The position numbers and the translations under genes are program-made. The notes under the pieces are model-generated. The model had not been told where the DNA came from and searched no databases. It saw only the letters and a list, made by a program, of their open reading frames with translations. Source: Chloroflexota bacterium (GTDB lineage: Bacteria > Chloroflexota > Dehalococcoidia > Bin125). Taken from it: a DNA stretch of 55,994 bases. Location: assembly GCA_028873865.1 (NCBI GenBank), contig JAPPNI010000006.1, positions 1 to 55,994 on the forward strand, in the 5' to 3' direction. Below, piece after piece: positions 1-7,887 of this stretch. Position 1 is the first letter of the stretch. Each line of letters opens with the position of its first letter.

Positions 1-739
1 AGGGAGCCGGTTCGGGGAGCGTGGTCGGATCGTTCGGATCGTCGCCGGCGATCACCTCGAGCGTGACGGCGCAGTCCCAGGTCGAACGGCACATCGGGCC
101 GACGTGATCAAGCGACTGCGCCAGGTCGAGCACGCCGTAGCGGCTGACGCGACCCCAGGTCGGCTTGAGCCCGACGATCCCGCACGACGCCGACGGCCCG
201 CGGATCGAGCCACCGGTGTCGCTGCCTAATGAGGCATAGCAAAGACCGGCCGCCGTGGCCACGCCGGAACCACTGGATGAGACGCCGGTCCAGCGGCCTG
301 CGTCCCAGGGATTGACCGGCACCTGTCGAGCACGGTTATAGCCGGCCATCGCGCCCTCGGTCAGATTGAGCTTGCCCAGCATGACCGCGCCGGCGTCCTT
401 GAATCTGGCGACAACGGTTGAGTCGAAATCGGGCACGAAGTCTTCCAGCACCTTCGTCCCGCCCATGGTGGGCACGCCAGTCGTGTAGCAGAGGTCCTTG
501 ACTGCGATCGGAATCCCGTGCAGCGGCCCTCGATAGTTACCCGCTGCGATTTCATCCGCCGCCTGCTGCGCCTCAGCCAGCGCCGACTCGGCCATCACCG
601 TGGCGTAGCTCTTGAGCCGGCCGTCGTGGGATTCGATGCGGTCCAGCTGCGCCTGGGTCAACTCAACGGGCGACAGATCCCCGGAGGCGATTCGCGGCGC
701 GAGTTCTTCGATCGTGGCGTAGGCGAGGTCGGTGGTCAT
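1..739 (-). CDS. Amidase signature family hydrolase (partial, C-terminus outside window)
   Basis: Hydrolyses an amide bond, substrate unknown. The 246 N-terminal residues are present and the gene runs off the left edge. All three catalytic elements are visible: Lys81 in IPIAVKD, the cis-Ser near residue 155 in TGVSSSGSGVATAAG, and the nucleophile Ser178 in LGSDTGGSIRGPS. The usual SSGGS is SSSGS here, so the first glycine is replaced. The start is the ATG at 737-739. GatA and free amidases share this core. No gatC or gatB neighbours are seen, and the company of catabolic genes favours a stand-alone amidase. The family call is secure, the substrate is not. Confidence 0.93.
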   Translation of the reverse strand, partial: MTTDLAYATIEELAPRIASGDLSPVELTQAQLDRIESHDGRLKSYATVMAESALAEAQQAADEIAAGNYRGPLHGIPIAVKDLCYTTGVPTMGGTKVLEDFVPDFDSTVVARFKDAGAVMLGKLNLTEGAMAGYNRARQVPVNPWDAGRWTGVSSSGSGVATAAGLCYASLGSDTGGSIRGPSASCGIVGLKPTWGRVSRYGVLDLAQSLDHVGPMCRSTWDCAVTLEVIAGDDPNDPTTLPEPAP

Positions 740-781
740 CGGGAGGCTCCGTCCGTGTCTGTTGATTTCCGGTCCCGGCGC

Positions 782-1528
782 TCAGGGAATCCCGATCAAC
801 TCCGTGTCCGCGCCGAACCAGATGGTCTCATCTCTGTCGACCATGGGCCCGAAGTCGTCCGGTGTGATCGTCTCGCCGTAGCGCGCCCAGCCGGACGGGT
901 CGCGGAAGTAGAGCTCGGCCATGCCCGCGTAGGGCTCGTCGTCGGGATCGATGCTGTGGCTGACCACGTAGCGCAGCCCACCGACTTTGTGCATGGTCTC
1001 CTCGACATTGGGCGCGTGGTCTTCCAGCCACACGCGGAAGAACTCGGCCCAGTCGACCCTGTCTTTGGCCTTGACCAGAAACGAGACCTTGAACAGGTTG
1101 CTGCGGGTAGTCGGGAAGGGCTCGTTCAGCGTCAAGGGCACGACCGGCAGGTCGTCGGCGCCGTCGATCACAACATGCTCGGTGGTCGCCCACGGAACGA
1201 ACGGCTCGACCTTCTGATCAAAGGTGTCACGCGGCTCGCTAAACATCGGGCCGTCGGGCTTGCGCAATGGCTTGTCGAACCAGAGCTGGGCCATGCCGTC
1301 GTATGTCGGCCGAGGCTTGTGTTCGCCCTGCTCGCCGTTGAACAGGGTGACCAGGTACTTGCGCGCCGGCCGTCGGCCGGCGGCCTTGGCCGCCTCTTGC
1401 GCTTCGAGCACGCCGGGCATGTGGTTCTTGTACCAGTGCGCGATCATCTCGTCGCGCGACGCGTCTTTGCGCCGGCGGATCATGAACATCATCTTCGCGC
1501 CGGGCGTCGTGGCGATGGAATCGCTCAT
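782..1528 (-). CDS. EthD-domain protein with two tandem alpha-beta barrel repeats
   Basis: 248 residues with two ferredoxin-like EthD repeats. The first opens with MMFMIRRRKDASRDEMIAHW and the second with a related segment near residue 145 (KVSFLVKAKDRVDWAEFF followed by HAP). Both show the family pattern of a hydrophobic strand followed by a helix with W..H.P. EthD proteins are small dimeric-barrel proteins often found with oxidative degradation genes, and few have a known reaction. A good ribosome site (GGAAGGAG) precedes the ATG. It lies between the amidase and a divergent aminotransferase. Function remains open. Confidence 0.75.
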   Translation of the reverse strand: MSDSIATTPGAKMMFMIRRRKDASRDEMIAHWYKNHMPGVLEAQEAAKAAGRRPARKYLVTLFNGEQGEHKPRPTYDGMAQLWFDKPLRKPDGPMFSEPRDTFDQKVEPFVPWATTEHVVIDGADDLPVVPLTLNEPFPTTRSNLFKVSFLVKAKDRVDWAEFFRVWLEDHAPNVEETMHKVGGLRYVVSHSIDPDDEPYAGMAELYFRDPSGWARYGETITPDDFGPMVDRDETIWFGADTELIGIP

Positions 1529-1590
1529 TGCTGGCTCCTTCCGCAGAGGCGAACGCCGTTGAGCTCTTGGCCGAGTCTACGCGCCGGAGC

Positions 1591-1619
1591 TTGCAACTGT
1601 TGGGCGCAGCGCTGACAAT
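1591..1619 (+). promoter_or_regulatory. Candidate leaderless promoter of the aminotransferase-kinase pair
   Basis: TTGCAA (1591-1596), a 17-base spacer and GACAAT (1614-1619) sit only six bases before the ATG at 1626, with no ribosome site between. Transcription would begin at or next to the start codon. Confidence 0.5.
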
Positions 1620-1625
1620 CGGCCC

Positions 1626-2909
1626 ATGACGACACCAACCACTGAAGACCTGCTCGCGCGCCGGGAACGGCTGCTGGGAGCGGGCATCGCCACCTTCTAC
1701 GAGGACCCCGTCCACATCGTTCGCGGTGAGGGCGTCTGGCTCTATGACGCCGACGGTCGGCGCTATCTCGACCTCTACAACAACGTGCCCTGCGTTGGCC
1801 ATGCGCATCCGCACGTGGTTGAAGCGATGCAACGCCAGTCCGAGACGCTCAACGTCCACTCGCGCTACCTCCACGAAGGCATCCTCGACTACGCCGAGCA
1901 CCTCACCTCGGTCCACGCCGAGCACCTCACGACCGCCGTCTTCGCCTGTAGCGGCACGGAAGCGAACGAGATCGCCGTGCTGATGGCGCGGGCCGCGACC
2001 GGTGGTCAGGGGCTGATCTACACGCAGGCGGCCTATCACGGCAACTCGACCGAGGTGCGCAAGCTCTCGCGTCTGCGGGGGGACAACGAGCCTGAGTTCC
2101 GCTCGATCCCGGTGCCGCAGCGCTACCGGCCGATCGAAGATGGCCTGGACGATGAGGCGCTCACGCAGGCCTACCTCGACAGGCTCCAGACGGAAATCGA
2201 CGGCTTCGCCAATGATGGCATTCCGTTTGCCGGCATGATGGTCTGCTCGATCCTGGCCAACGAGGGCCTGCCCGACATTCCGCCCGGCTTCATGCCTCGC
2301 GCGGCCGACCTGGTTCGCGACGCTGGCGGCCTCTTCATCTGCGACGAGGTCCAGGCCGGGTTCGCCCGCTCGGGCAACTGGTGGGGATACGAGACCACCC
2401 AGGTCTCGCCCGACATTGTCAGCATGGGCAAGCCGATGGGCAACGGACTGCCGCTCTCCGGCGTGGTCGCGTCGCAGGAACTGGTCGAGGGGTTCCGTGA
2501 CAAGACTCGCTACTTCAACACGTTTGCTTCGAGTCCCCTGCAGGCGGCCGTGGGTAAGGCCGTGCTGGAAGTGATCGAAGGCGAAGGGCTGGTCGAGAGC
2601 GTGGCCGACGTTGGCGGCTACCTGATGGACAACCTGCGCTCGCTACAGGAAGGCTGCGAGCCAATGGCCGACGTACGCGGGCACGGCCTGTTCATCGGCA
2701 TGGAATGGGTCAAGGATCGCGAGAGCAAGGAACCCGACCAGGCCGGAGCCGCGGTGATTGTCAATCGCCTGCGCCAGGCCGGTTTCCTGATGGGCCAGGC
2801 GGGCGAACACGGCAACGTGCTCAAGGTGCGGCCACCGTTGGTGCTCAAGCGCGAGCAGGCCGACCTGTTCCTCGAGGCATTCGAAGCCGCGATCGCCGAT
2901 CCCACTTGA
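1626..2909 (+). CDS. Class-III PLP aminotransferase, phospho-lyase (ETNPPL/PHYKPL) subgroup
   Basis: 427-residue PLP enzyme of fold type I. Asp240 in FICDEVQAGF binds the pyridine nitrogen and Lys269 in SMGKPMGNGLPL forms the Schiff base. Several stretches match the ethanolamine-phosphate / phosphohydroxylysine phospho-lyase branch better than ordinary transaminases, as I remember those sequences: CVGHAHPHVV, MGKPMGNG, YFNTFASSP and GEHGNVLKVRPPL. The next gene, four bases downstream, is a small-molecule kinase, which fits a kinase then phospho-lyase route for an amino alcohol. That role is inference; a plain omega-aminotransferase is the alternative. The start has no ribosome site but a close -10 box. 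Confidence 0.88.
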   Translation: MTTPTTEDLLARRERLLGAGIATFYEDPVHIVRGEGVWLYDADGRRYLDLYNNVPCVGHAHPHVVEAMQRQSETLNVHSRYLHEGILDYAEHLTSVHAEHLTTAVFACSGTEANEIAVLMARAATGGQGLIYTQAAYHGNSTEVRKLSRLRGDNEPEFRSIPVPQRYRPIEDGLDDEALTQAYLDRLQTEIDGFANDGIPFAGMMVCSILANEGLPDIPPGFMPRAADLVRDAGGLFICDEVQAGFARSGNWWGYETTQVSPDIVSMGKPMGNGLPLSGVVASQELVEGFRDKTRYFNTFASSPLQAAVGKAVLEVIEGEGLVESVADVGGYLMDNLRSLQEGCEPMADVRGHGLFIGMEWVKDRESKEPDQAGAAVIVNRLRQAGFLMGQAGEHGNVLKVRPPLVLKREQADLFLEAFEAAIADPT

Positions 2910-2913
2910 ACCG

Positions 2914-3915
2914 ATGCCCGAGCCGACGAATCTGAGCGACGCCGATCTGTACGCGATCGCGGAACAGTCTCTCGCTGCCTGGGGATTGAAACCGGACGCG
3001 ATGGAGCTGGTCTCGCGCAGCGAGAACACCGTCTTCCGGCTCGACATGCCGGATCGACAGCGCTATGCGCTGCGGATTCACCGGCCCGGCTACCACACGC
3101 TGCCCGAGCTCGAATCGGAGCTGCTCTGGACGCAGGCGCTCAACGAGGCGGGAATTCGCGTGCCGGTCGGGGTGCGAACACTGGACGGCCCCGGTTATGC
3201 CACGATCCCGACGCCTGATGGGGAGTCGAGTCGGGCCGTTGGACTGGTGAACTGGCTCGAAGGCGAGCTCCTGAGTTCTGTCATCGAAGACGAAACTGAT
3301 GAGACGAAGGTTGTCGATCACTTTCATCAGATCGGTCGGGTCCTGGCTGCCATGAACAATCAGGCGAGCGCCTGGACGCCCCCGTCCGCGTTCACGAGGC
3401 ATGCCTTCGATGTCCCGGGTTACGTTGGCGAAGATCCGTTCTGGGGACGATTCTGGGACACTCCCCCACTGACGAGGGGCCAGCGCGACGTGCTCTCCCG
3501 GGCCCGCGCGGAGATTCGTGAAACGCTCAACGATTACGGCAAGCATCGAGGCACATACTCGATGATCCACGCCGATCTCCATGCGCACAACATCCTGATC
3601 GATCCATCCCGCAATCTCCAGGCATTCGACTTCGACGACGCGGGCTTCGGCTGGCACCAGTACGACCTGGCCGTCGTTCTCTTCGGCCTGGAGGACCTGC
3701 CGTACTTCGAGGCAGTCACCGATGCGCTCGTGGACGGTTATCGCTCGGTTCGGCCGTTCAGCGAAGAGGCGCTGTCGCTCTTGCCGCTGTTCCTTCTGAT
3801 CCGGCGGCTGGTACTGATCAGCTGGCAGTGGGATCGCCCCGAACTGGGGCGCCGCAAGGGGCTCGAGGAGTACATCGCGGATGCTTGCGAGAGGGTTGAA
3901 GCGTTCTCCTTCTAG
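2914..3915 (+). CDS. Aminoglycoside/choline-kinase-type phosphotransferase (possible hydroxylysine or amino-alcohol kinase)
   Basis: 333-residue APH-fold kinase. The catalytic loop is HADLHAHNILID (His219, Asp221, Asn226) and the metal-binding DFD follows at Asp239-Asp241 in AFDFDDAGFGW. The N-terminal lobe carries a basic strand pattern around residues 35-60. It begins four bases after the phospho-lyase-like aminotransferase and is clearly co-transcribed. In animals and some bacteria the hydroxylysine kinase (HYKK/AGPHD1) partners PHYKPL, so this kinase may phosphorylate the amino alcohol that its neighbour cleaves. Homoserine kinase-like or antibiotic kinase activity is possible but less supported by context. 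Confidence 0.82.
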   Translation: MPEPTNLSDADLYAIAEQSLAAWGLKPDAMELVSRSENTVFRLDMPDRQRYALRIHRPGYHTLPELESELLWTQALNEAGIRVPVGVRTLDGPGYATIPTPDGESSRAVGLVNWLEGELLSSVIEDETDETKVVDHFHQIGRVLAAMNNQASAWTPPSAFTRHAFDVPGYVGEDPFWGRFWDTPPLTRGQRDVLSRARAEIRETLNDYGKHRGTYSMIHADLHAHNILIDPSRNLQAFDFDDAGFGWHQYDLAVVLFGLEDLPYFEAVTDALVDGYRSVRPFSEEALSLLPLFLLIRRLVLISWQWDRPELGRRKGLEEYIADACERVEAFSF

Positions 3916-3958
3916 CCTCAGGAGAAGATCCGGCCCAGTCCCGCCGCTTGATTGTGCG

Positions 3959-3987
3959 GGGTCTACGGCAACTGAGAACCGAGACCC
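3959..3987 (+). terminator. Candidate hairpin terminator after the kinase gene
   Basis: GGGTCT-A-CGG pairs with CCG-AGACCC around a ten-base loop, giving nine pairs with one bulged A. It starts 44 bases after the kinase stop. No T-run follows, so it is not a classical intrinsic terminator. Confidence 0.35.
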
Positions 3988-4041
3988 GATTCGTCGCGGT
4001 CGGCGTCCCCACGTCGCCACGTAGTGATTTCCGAGTGACCG

Positions 4042-4089
4042 TAGACTCAGCAACATGTTTGATGCAGTTTCAGCGTGAGGATGTGAACG
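4042..4089 (+). promoter_or_regulatory. Leader of the selenoprotein gene: -10 box, seven-codon uORF, ribosome site
   Basis: TAGACT (4042-4047) lies seven bases before an ATG at 4055 that opens a seven-codon reading frame (MFDAVSA, stop 4076-4078). The stop overlaps GAGG (4077-4080), the ribosome site for the ATG at 4090. This could be a leaderless uORF coupled to the selenoprotein, or the TAGACT could simply be the promoter of a short leader. Confidence 0.35.
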
Positions 4090-5259
4090 ATGGCCGAGCA
4101 AGAGTTGGGTGACGCCATAATTCGACGTCAGATCGGCGGACTGCCCGTCCCCGAGTTCTCGGAGACTGCTTGGACTCCGCCGCCGCTCCTGGCCGAGGCG
4201 AAGGTGGCGGTCGTGACATCGGCGGCGCTGCATCCCCGCGACGGCGAGGGATTCACGGTCAGCGACGCAAGCTACCGCGCCCTTGACCACGGCCAACGCC
4301 AACTGGTGCTTGGACACTGGAGCCCGAACTTCGACCGCTCGGCCTTCGGCATGGATTACAACGTCGTCTATCCGTTGGCCCGGTTGGACGAGCTGGCGGA
4401 ACAGGGAGTGATCGGTTCGGTGGCGTCGACGCACTACTCGTTCGCCGGCAACCAGCCCGACGACGTGGCCACGATTCGGCACGATTCGGGACCGGCTTGC
4501 GCAGCCGAGCTGAAGGCCGCCGGGGTGGATGTGGTCTTCCTGACTCCGGTTTGACCGCTCTGCACGCGTACCGTGTGTACGCTCGCCCACGTCTTCGAGG
4601 CCGCCGGGCTCGCCACGGTGACGATCTCTGCGATCCGTGCGGTCGCTGAGCGAGTGCGGCCCCCGCGCGTGCTGCACGGGGAGTTTCCTCTCGGCCGCCC
4701 CCTGGGCAAGCCCAATGACCCCGAGTTCCAGCACGATGTGCTGCGACGCGCGTTCGCATTGCTGGAGCGAGAGAGCGGGCCGGTGCTTGAGGATCATCCG
4801 GAGGTCGTTATCGGCGACGAGGAGCCGTTGAGCTGCACGCTGCCGCCGCGCTTCGATCCTGAGCTGGCGCTGGCCGTCGACGAAGCGCGCGGTCTGCGCA
4901 AGGCCTACGATCGGGCGCTCGCCAAGCGAGGCGTCAGCGATGTCGGGAAGGCCGTCGACGCCGACGGCGTGCCGCATGCCCTGGATGTGCTGCAGAACAT
5001 CGTGAATGGCACTCCCTGGAAGGAGGCCGGTATTCCGGGTGGCCACACGACCGCGGTTGCAAATGACATTCGCGCCTACTACGAGGAGGCGGCTCTCGAA
5101 TTGGCTGGCGCCCCGGATGTCGGTGGCCGGCAGGTGGAGGCATGGTTCTTCGAGCGCACCGAGGCCGGCAAACTCATCCTCGACGTCAGGAAGGCGCTCG
5201 CCGGTCAGGGCGCGCCGCAGCCGGTCTGGTTCTTCATGGCGCCGATGCACCGCAACTGA
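4090..5259 (+). CDS. PrdB/GrdB-like reductase selenoprotein with in-frame TGA as selenocysteine
   Basis: One 389-residue protein is encoded if the in-frame TGA at 4552-4554 is read as selenocysteine (U155). Standard gene calling would split it at 4554. Upstream residues (WTPPP, ALHPRDGEGF, SYRAL, YPLARLDELAEQGVIGSVA, THYSFAG, ELKAAGVDVVFLTPV) follow the D-proline / glycine-betaine reductase selenoprotein B family, and the redox motif reads V-U-P-L-C-T-R-T-V-C. In known members the selenol attacks the substrate carbon. A perfect hairpin at the bacterial SECIS position follows the TGA. Residues from about 250 on extend beyond the roughly 240-residue PrdB and are unrecognised. No prdA, grdA or sel gene lies in the window. 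Start: ATG after GAGG. Confidence 0.88.
4566..4582 (+). promoter_or_regulatory. Bacterial SECIS-type hairpin
   Basis: GCGTAC (4566-4571) and GTACGC (4577-4582) form a perfect six-pair stem with the loop CGTGT. The loop starts 17 bases after the TGA, within the roughly 16-37 base range known for bacterial SECIS elements, and carries the GU pair typical of the SelB-binding loop. Below it C63-G85 and G62-C86 (add 4500) can pair across a 2x2 internal loop. Confidence 0.65.
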
Positions 5260-5279
5260 GCCGCGCCGGAGCTGCGCCG

Positions 5280-6443
5280 CTACCAGAAGGGCGCGCGCGG
5301 CTCGTCGCCCAACAGTACGCGCGCTGCGGCCGCATAGTTGGATGCGCCCAGCACCACGTGCTGATTCATCGCGTGGATGTCGCGTAGACGCCGATCGAGC
5401 GTCGAGCGTTCTGAGTACAGCGCCGTGGAGCCTGCGACGGCGTAGAGCCGCTCGACGACTCTTTGGCACTCCTGATGAACGTGTGTGATCGCGAGGCGCA
5501 GGTTGACCCGGTTCGCGTCGGACATCTCACCGGTCTGGCAGACCTCCTGCCAGGCGGTGTCAGACGCAGATAACGCATATGCGCGACAAGCGGCAATCTG
5601 TGCTGCCGTCTCGCCCAGCGTCGCCTGGGTCAGCGGGTCGTCGCGCAGCGATCCACGAAAGGCGACGCGTTCACGGGCGAGTTCCATCACCTCGTCGTGC
5701 GCCGCCTGGACCAGGCCGAGAGCTACGCCGAGGTGCTTGGGCAGCAACCAGGCTGGATGACGCAGCGGATCGCCCGGCACGGTGCGATTCGCCGGCCTTG
5801 GAGGCACACTTCGCTCGTCGGGAATGAACAGGTCGTTGACTTCAACGTCGTGACTGCCGGTGCCGCACATGCCGCCCGTCTTCCAGGTATCGAGGATGTT
5901 CACCTCGCTGCGGTGCGCGACCAGTCTGATGAACGGCGGACCATCCGAGGGCGCATCGTCGCCGAACAGTCGGCAGTTCATCTGCACCCAGTCAGCGTGG
6001 GTGATCCCGCTCATGTAGGGCCATCGACCTGTGGCCAGATATCCGCCTTCGACCCGTCGAGCTGTTCCAGGCGGGAAGCCTGCGCCACATGTGGCGACAT
6101 CGACGTCCGCATACATCTCGCGGGCGACATCCGGTTCAAGCTCGCGGCTCAACAGGCCGCCGTCGCAGCCGATCATCACGCACCAGGCGGTCGAGGCGTC
6201 GGCTCTGGCCAATTCAGCGATGAACAGGATCTGCGTCACCGGGTCTGCGTCGTGTCCGCCCAGCCAGCGCGGCTGGAGCAGTCGGAAGGCGCCGATGCTC
6301 CTGAGCAGGTCGACAACGTGTCCCGGCAGCTGGCGCGCCGCTTCGATCTCGTCGGACGCTTCTCGGATCTGCGGAGCGATCGAGCGGGCCGCTTCGAGCA
6401 GAGCCTCGCGCTCCTCCAGGGTGGCGCCGAACGAGGTACTCAT
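5280..6443 (-). CDS. Acyl-CoA-dehydrogenase-fold flavin enzyme, HsaA/DszC-like monooxygenase type
   Basis: 387 residues with the acyl-CoA dehydrogenase fold: an N-terminal helical part (residues 1-110), a beta domain with DTWKTGGMCGTGSHDVEV near 200, and a C-terminal four-helix part. The catalytic glutamate region of true dehydrogenases is not evident. The segments RLLQPRWLGGHDADP, STAWCVMIG and GTGSHDVEV match the two-component flavin-dependent hydroxylases (HsaA, HpaH, DszC type), which use reduced flavin and oxygen. It is convergent with the selenoprotein, 20 bases away. Substrate unknown. No flavin reductase lies next to it. Confidence 0.78.
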   Translation of the reverse strand: MSTSFGATLEEREALLEAARSIAPQIREASDEIEAARQLPGHVVDLLRSIGAFRLLQPRWLGGHDADPVTQILFIAELARADASTAWCVMIGCDGGLLSRELEPDVAREMYADVDVATCGAGFPPGTARRVEGGYLATGRWPYMSGITHADWVQMNCRLFGDDAPSDGPPFIRLVAHRSEVNILDTWKTGGMCGTGSHDVEVNDLFIPDERSVPPRPANRTVPGDPLRHPAWLLPKHLGVALGLVQAAHDEVMELARERVAFRGSLRDDPLTQATLGETAAQIAACRAYALSASDTAWQEVCQTGEMSDANRVNLRLAITHVHQECQRVVERLYAVAGSTALYSERSTLDRRLRDIHAMNQHVVLGASNYAAAARVLLGDEPRAPFW

Positions 6444-6496
6444 GAATTCATGGACGCCACGTCGGGAAGGCTGGGCGTCCGTCCGAGGCGCGGGAT

Positions 6497-6937
6497 CTAC
6501 AGCTCCATCGGCGCACCCTGGGCGACCTGCTGGGGGTCGGTCTTCCAGACGTCCGATCCGTCCACGTAGAGTTCGACGCCGTTGCCGTCGGGGTCATTCA
6601 GGTAGAGCGATTTCGAGACCACATGGTCGATGGTCGCGAAGACCTTGACGCCGGCAGCTTCGAGCTCGTCGCGCGCCTCGCGCAGTTCGTCCAGTGAGTC
6701 CCCGATGCAGAAAGCCAGGTGATAGAGGCCGGGCGCCTTGGGATCGGCGGTCTCCGGGCCGTCTTCGCCGACCTCGAGCAGAGCGAGGTCGTGATGGTTG
6801 CCGAGTGTGTAGAAGGTCATTGGCATCTGCTCGTGCCGCGCGGCGAGCTTCATACCCAGCACCTCGCCGTAGAAGTGCTCTGAGCGTTCGCGGTTGCGGA
6901 CCTTGATGACTGCGTGACCGAGTTCCTTGACCTTCAT
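6497..6937 (-). CDS. VOC-superfamily dioxygenase/glyoxalase-like protein
   Basis: 146-residue VOC protein. His8 in ELGHAVIKV, the His in GLYHLAFCIG and the Glu in GNGVELYVD are in the positions that bind the metal in extradiol dioxygenases and glyoxalases. I start it at the ATG at 6937, which follows GGAG by seven bases; a TTG at 6958 would add seven residues without support. It lies 53 bases from the flavin-enzyme start and may share its transcript. The Fe(II) extradiol dioxygenase branch is likely from the three ligands, but no substrate can be named. Confidence 0.8.
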   Translation of the reverse strand: MKVKELGHAVIKVRNRERSEHFYGEVLGMKLAARHEQMPMTFYTLGNHHDLALLEVGEDGPETADPKAPGLYHLAFCIGDSLDELREARDELEAAGVKVFATIDHVVSKSLYLNDPDGNGVELYVDGSDVWKTDPQQVAQGAPMEL

Positions 6938-7077
6938 CGGTCTCTCCTTCATTGCCAATGCCGCACGACCGCGGTCTCTGTCTGCGGTTCATTCTATGTC
7001 CCCCGGTTGCGGTGTGTGACTTCGTATCTTGATGGATAACCACGTGAGACGAGGGAACGCATCGGGAGGCGATTGAG

Positions 7078-7830
7078 ATGGACGAGATTGGCTACTCGGT
7101 CGAGGGGCACATTGCATCGATTCAGCTACTGCGTCCGGAGAAACTGAACGCGATGACGGACGAGATGTACCGCGCGATCGGCGATGCATTCCAGGAGGCG
7201 GACTCCGACCCGCAGGTGCGATGCGTGGTGATCTCCGGATCAGGGCGAGCGTTTACATCGGGGCACGATCTGCTCGAATTCGGCGAGCGCCAAGCCTGGA
7301 AACCATGGTCGGGGGAGCGCTTCGACAACGGTCTTGAGACTGCCAAGCCGGTGATCGCGGCGATCAACGGCTACTGCCTCGCCGGCGGACTGGAGCTGGC
7401 GCTCTACTGCGACATTCGCATTTGCGATACGACGGCTCAGTTCGGTTGCCCCGAGCCGCGTTGGGGCATCCTGCATGGCTATGGCGCGCTGCGCACGCCC
7501 GGCCTGGTGGGCACTTCCGACGCGATGCGGCTCTTGCTGACTGGCGAGTTCATTGACGCGGCCGAGGCGCTGCGCATTGGACTGGTCAGCCAGGTCGTGG
7601 AGTCGGAGGAGCTGATCTCGACCGCCATGGATATGGCGGCCAAGATCGCCGTCAATAGTCCACTTGCGATCCGCTTGACGAAGGAACTGGCTCGACGCGG
7701 CCGGGATATGTCGCTGGCCGACGGTCTCCGGCTGTACCAGGAATACTCACGACTGGCCTTCAGCTCGGACGACGCTCGCGAGGGGACGCAGGCGTTCGCC
7801 GAACGTCGCGAGCCGGAGTATCAGGGCTGA
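7078..7830 (+). CDS. Enoyl-CoA hydratase/isomerase family protein
   Basis: 250-residue crotonase-fold enzyme. The oxyanion-hole segment is GYCLAGGLELALYCDIRI and both glutamates used by hydratases are kept: Glu106 (GGLELA) and Glu126 (GCPEPRWG). Hydration of an enoyl-CoA is therefore plausible. The ATG follows GGGAGG by eight bases. It is divergent from the VOC gene and stands alone on its strand. The residues after the second glutamate (WGILHGYGAL) differ from the common GGTQRL, so the exact acyl-CoA is uncertain. Confidence 0.9.
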   Translation: MDEIGYSVEGHIASIQLLRPEKLNAMTDEMYRAIGDAFQEADSDPQVRCVVISGSGRAFTSGHDLLEFGERQAWKPWSGERFDNGLETAKPVIAAINGYCLAGGLELALYCDIRICDTTAQFGCPEPRWGILHGYGALRTPGLVGTSDAMRLLLTGEFIDAAEALRIGLVSQVVESEELISTAMDMAAKIAVNSPLAIRLTKELARRGRDMSLADGLRLYQEYSRLAFSSDDAREGTQAFAERREPEYQG

Positions 7831-7887
7831 AACTCCGAACAGAGCCGGAACGGACCACTGCCGAGCCAACGCCGGCGAGGCTGCTGC

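Noticed and set aside
3959..3987. Calling the hairpins at 3959, 32195 and 52335 firm intrinsic terminators
   Set aside because: None is followed by a T-run, so they are listed as candidates with limited confidence.
4552..4554. TGA treated as a true stop, making the selenoprotein a pseudogene or two genes
   Set aside because: The flanks are in the same frame, the protein motif expects Sec exactly here, codon use is normal on both sides, and a SECIS-like hairpin follows.
2845..5469. Very long open frame on the minus strand (over 870 codons) across the kinase and selenoprotein genes
   Set aside because: It is antisense to three well-supported genes, has an Arg-rich composition typical of GC-rich shadow frames and shows no recognisable domain.
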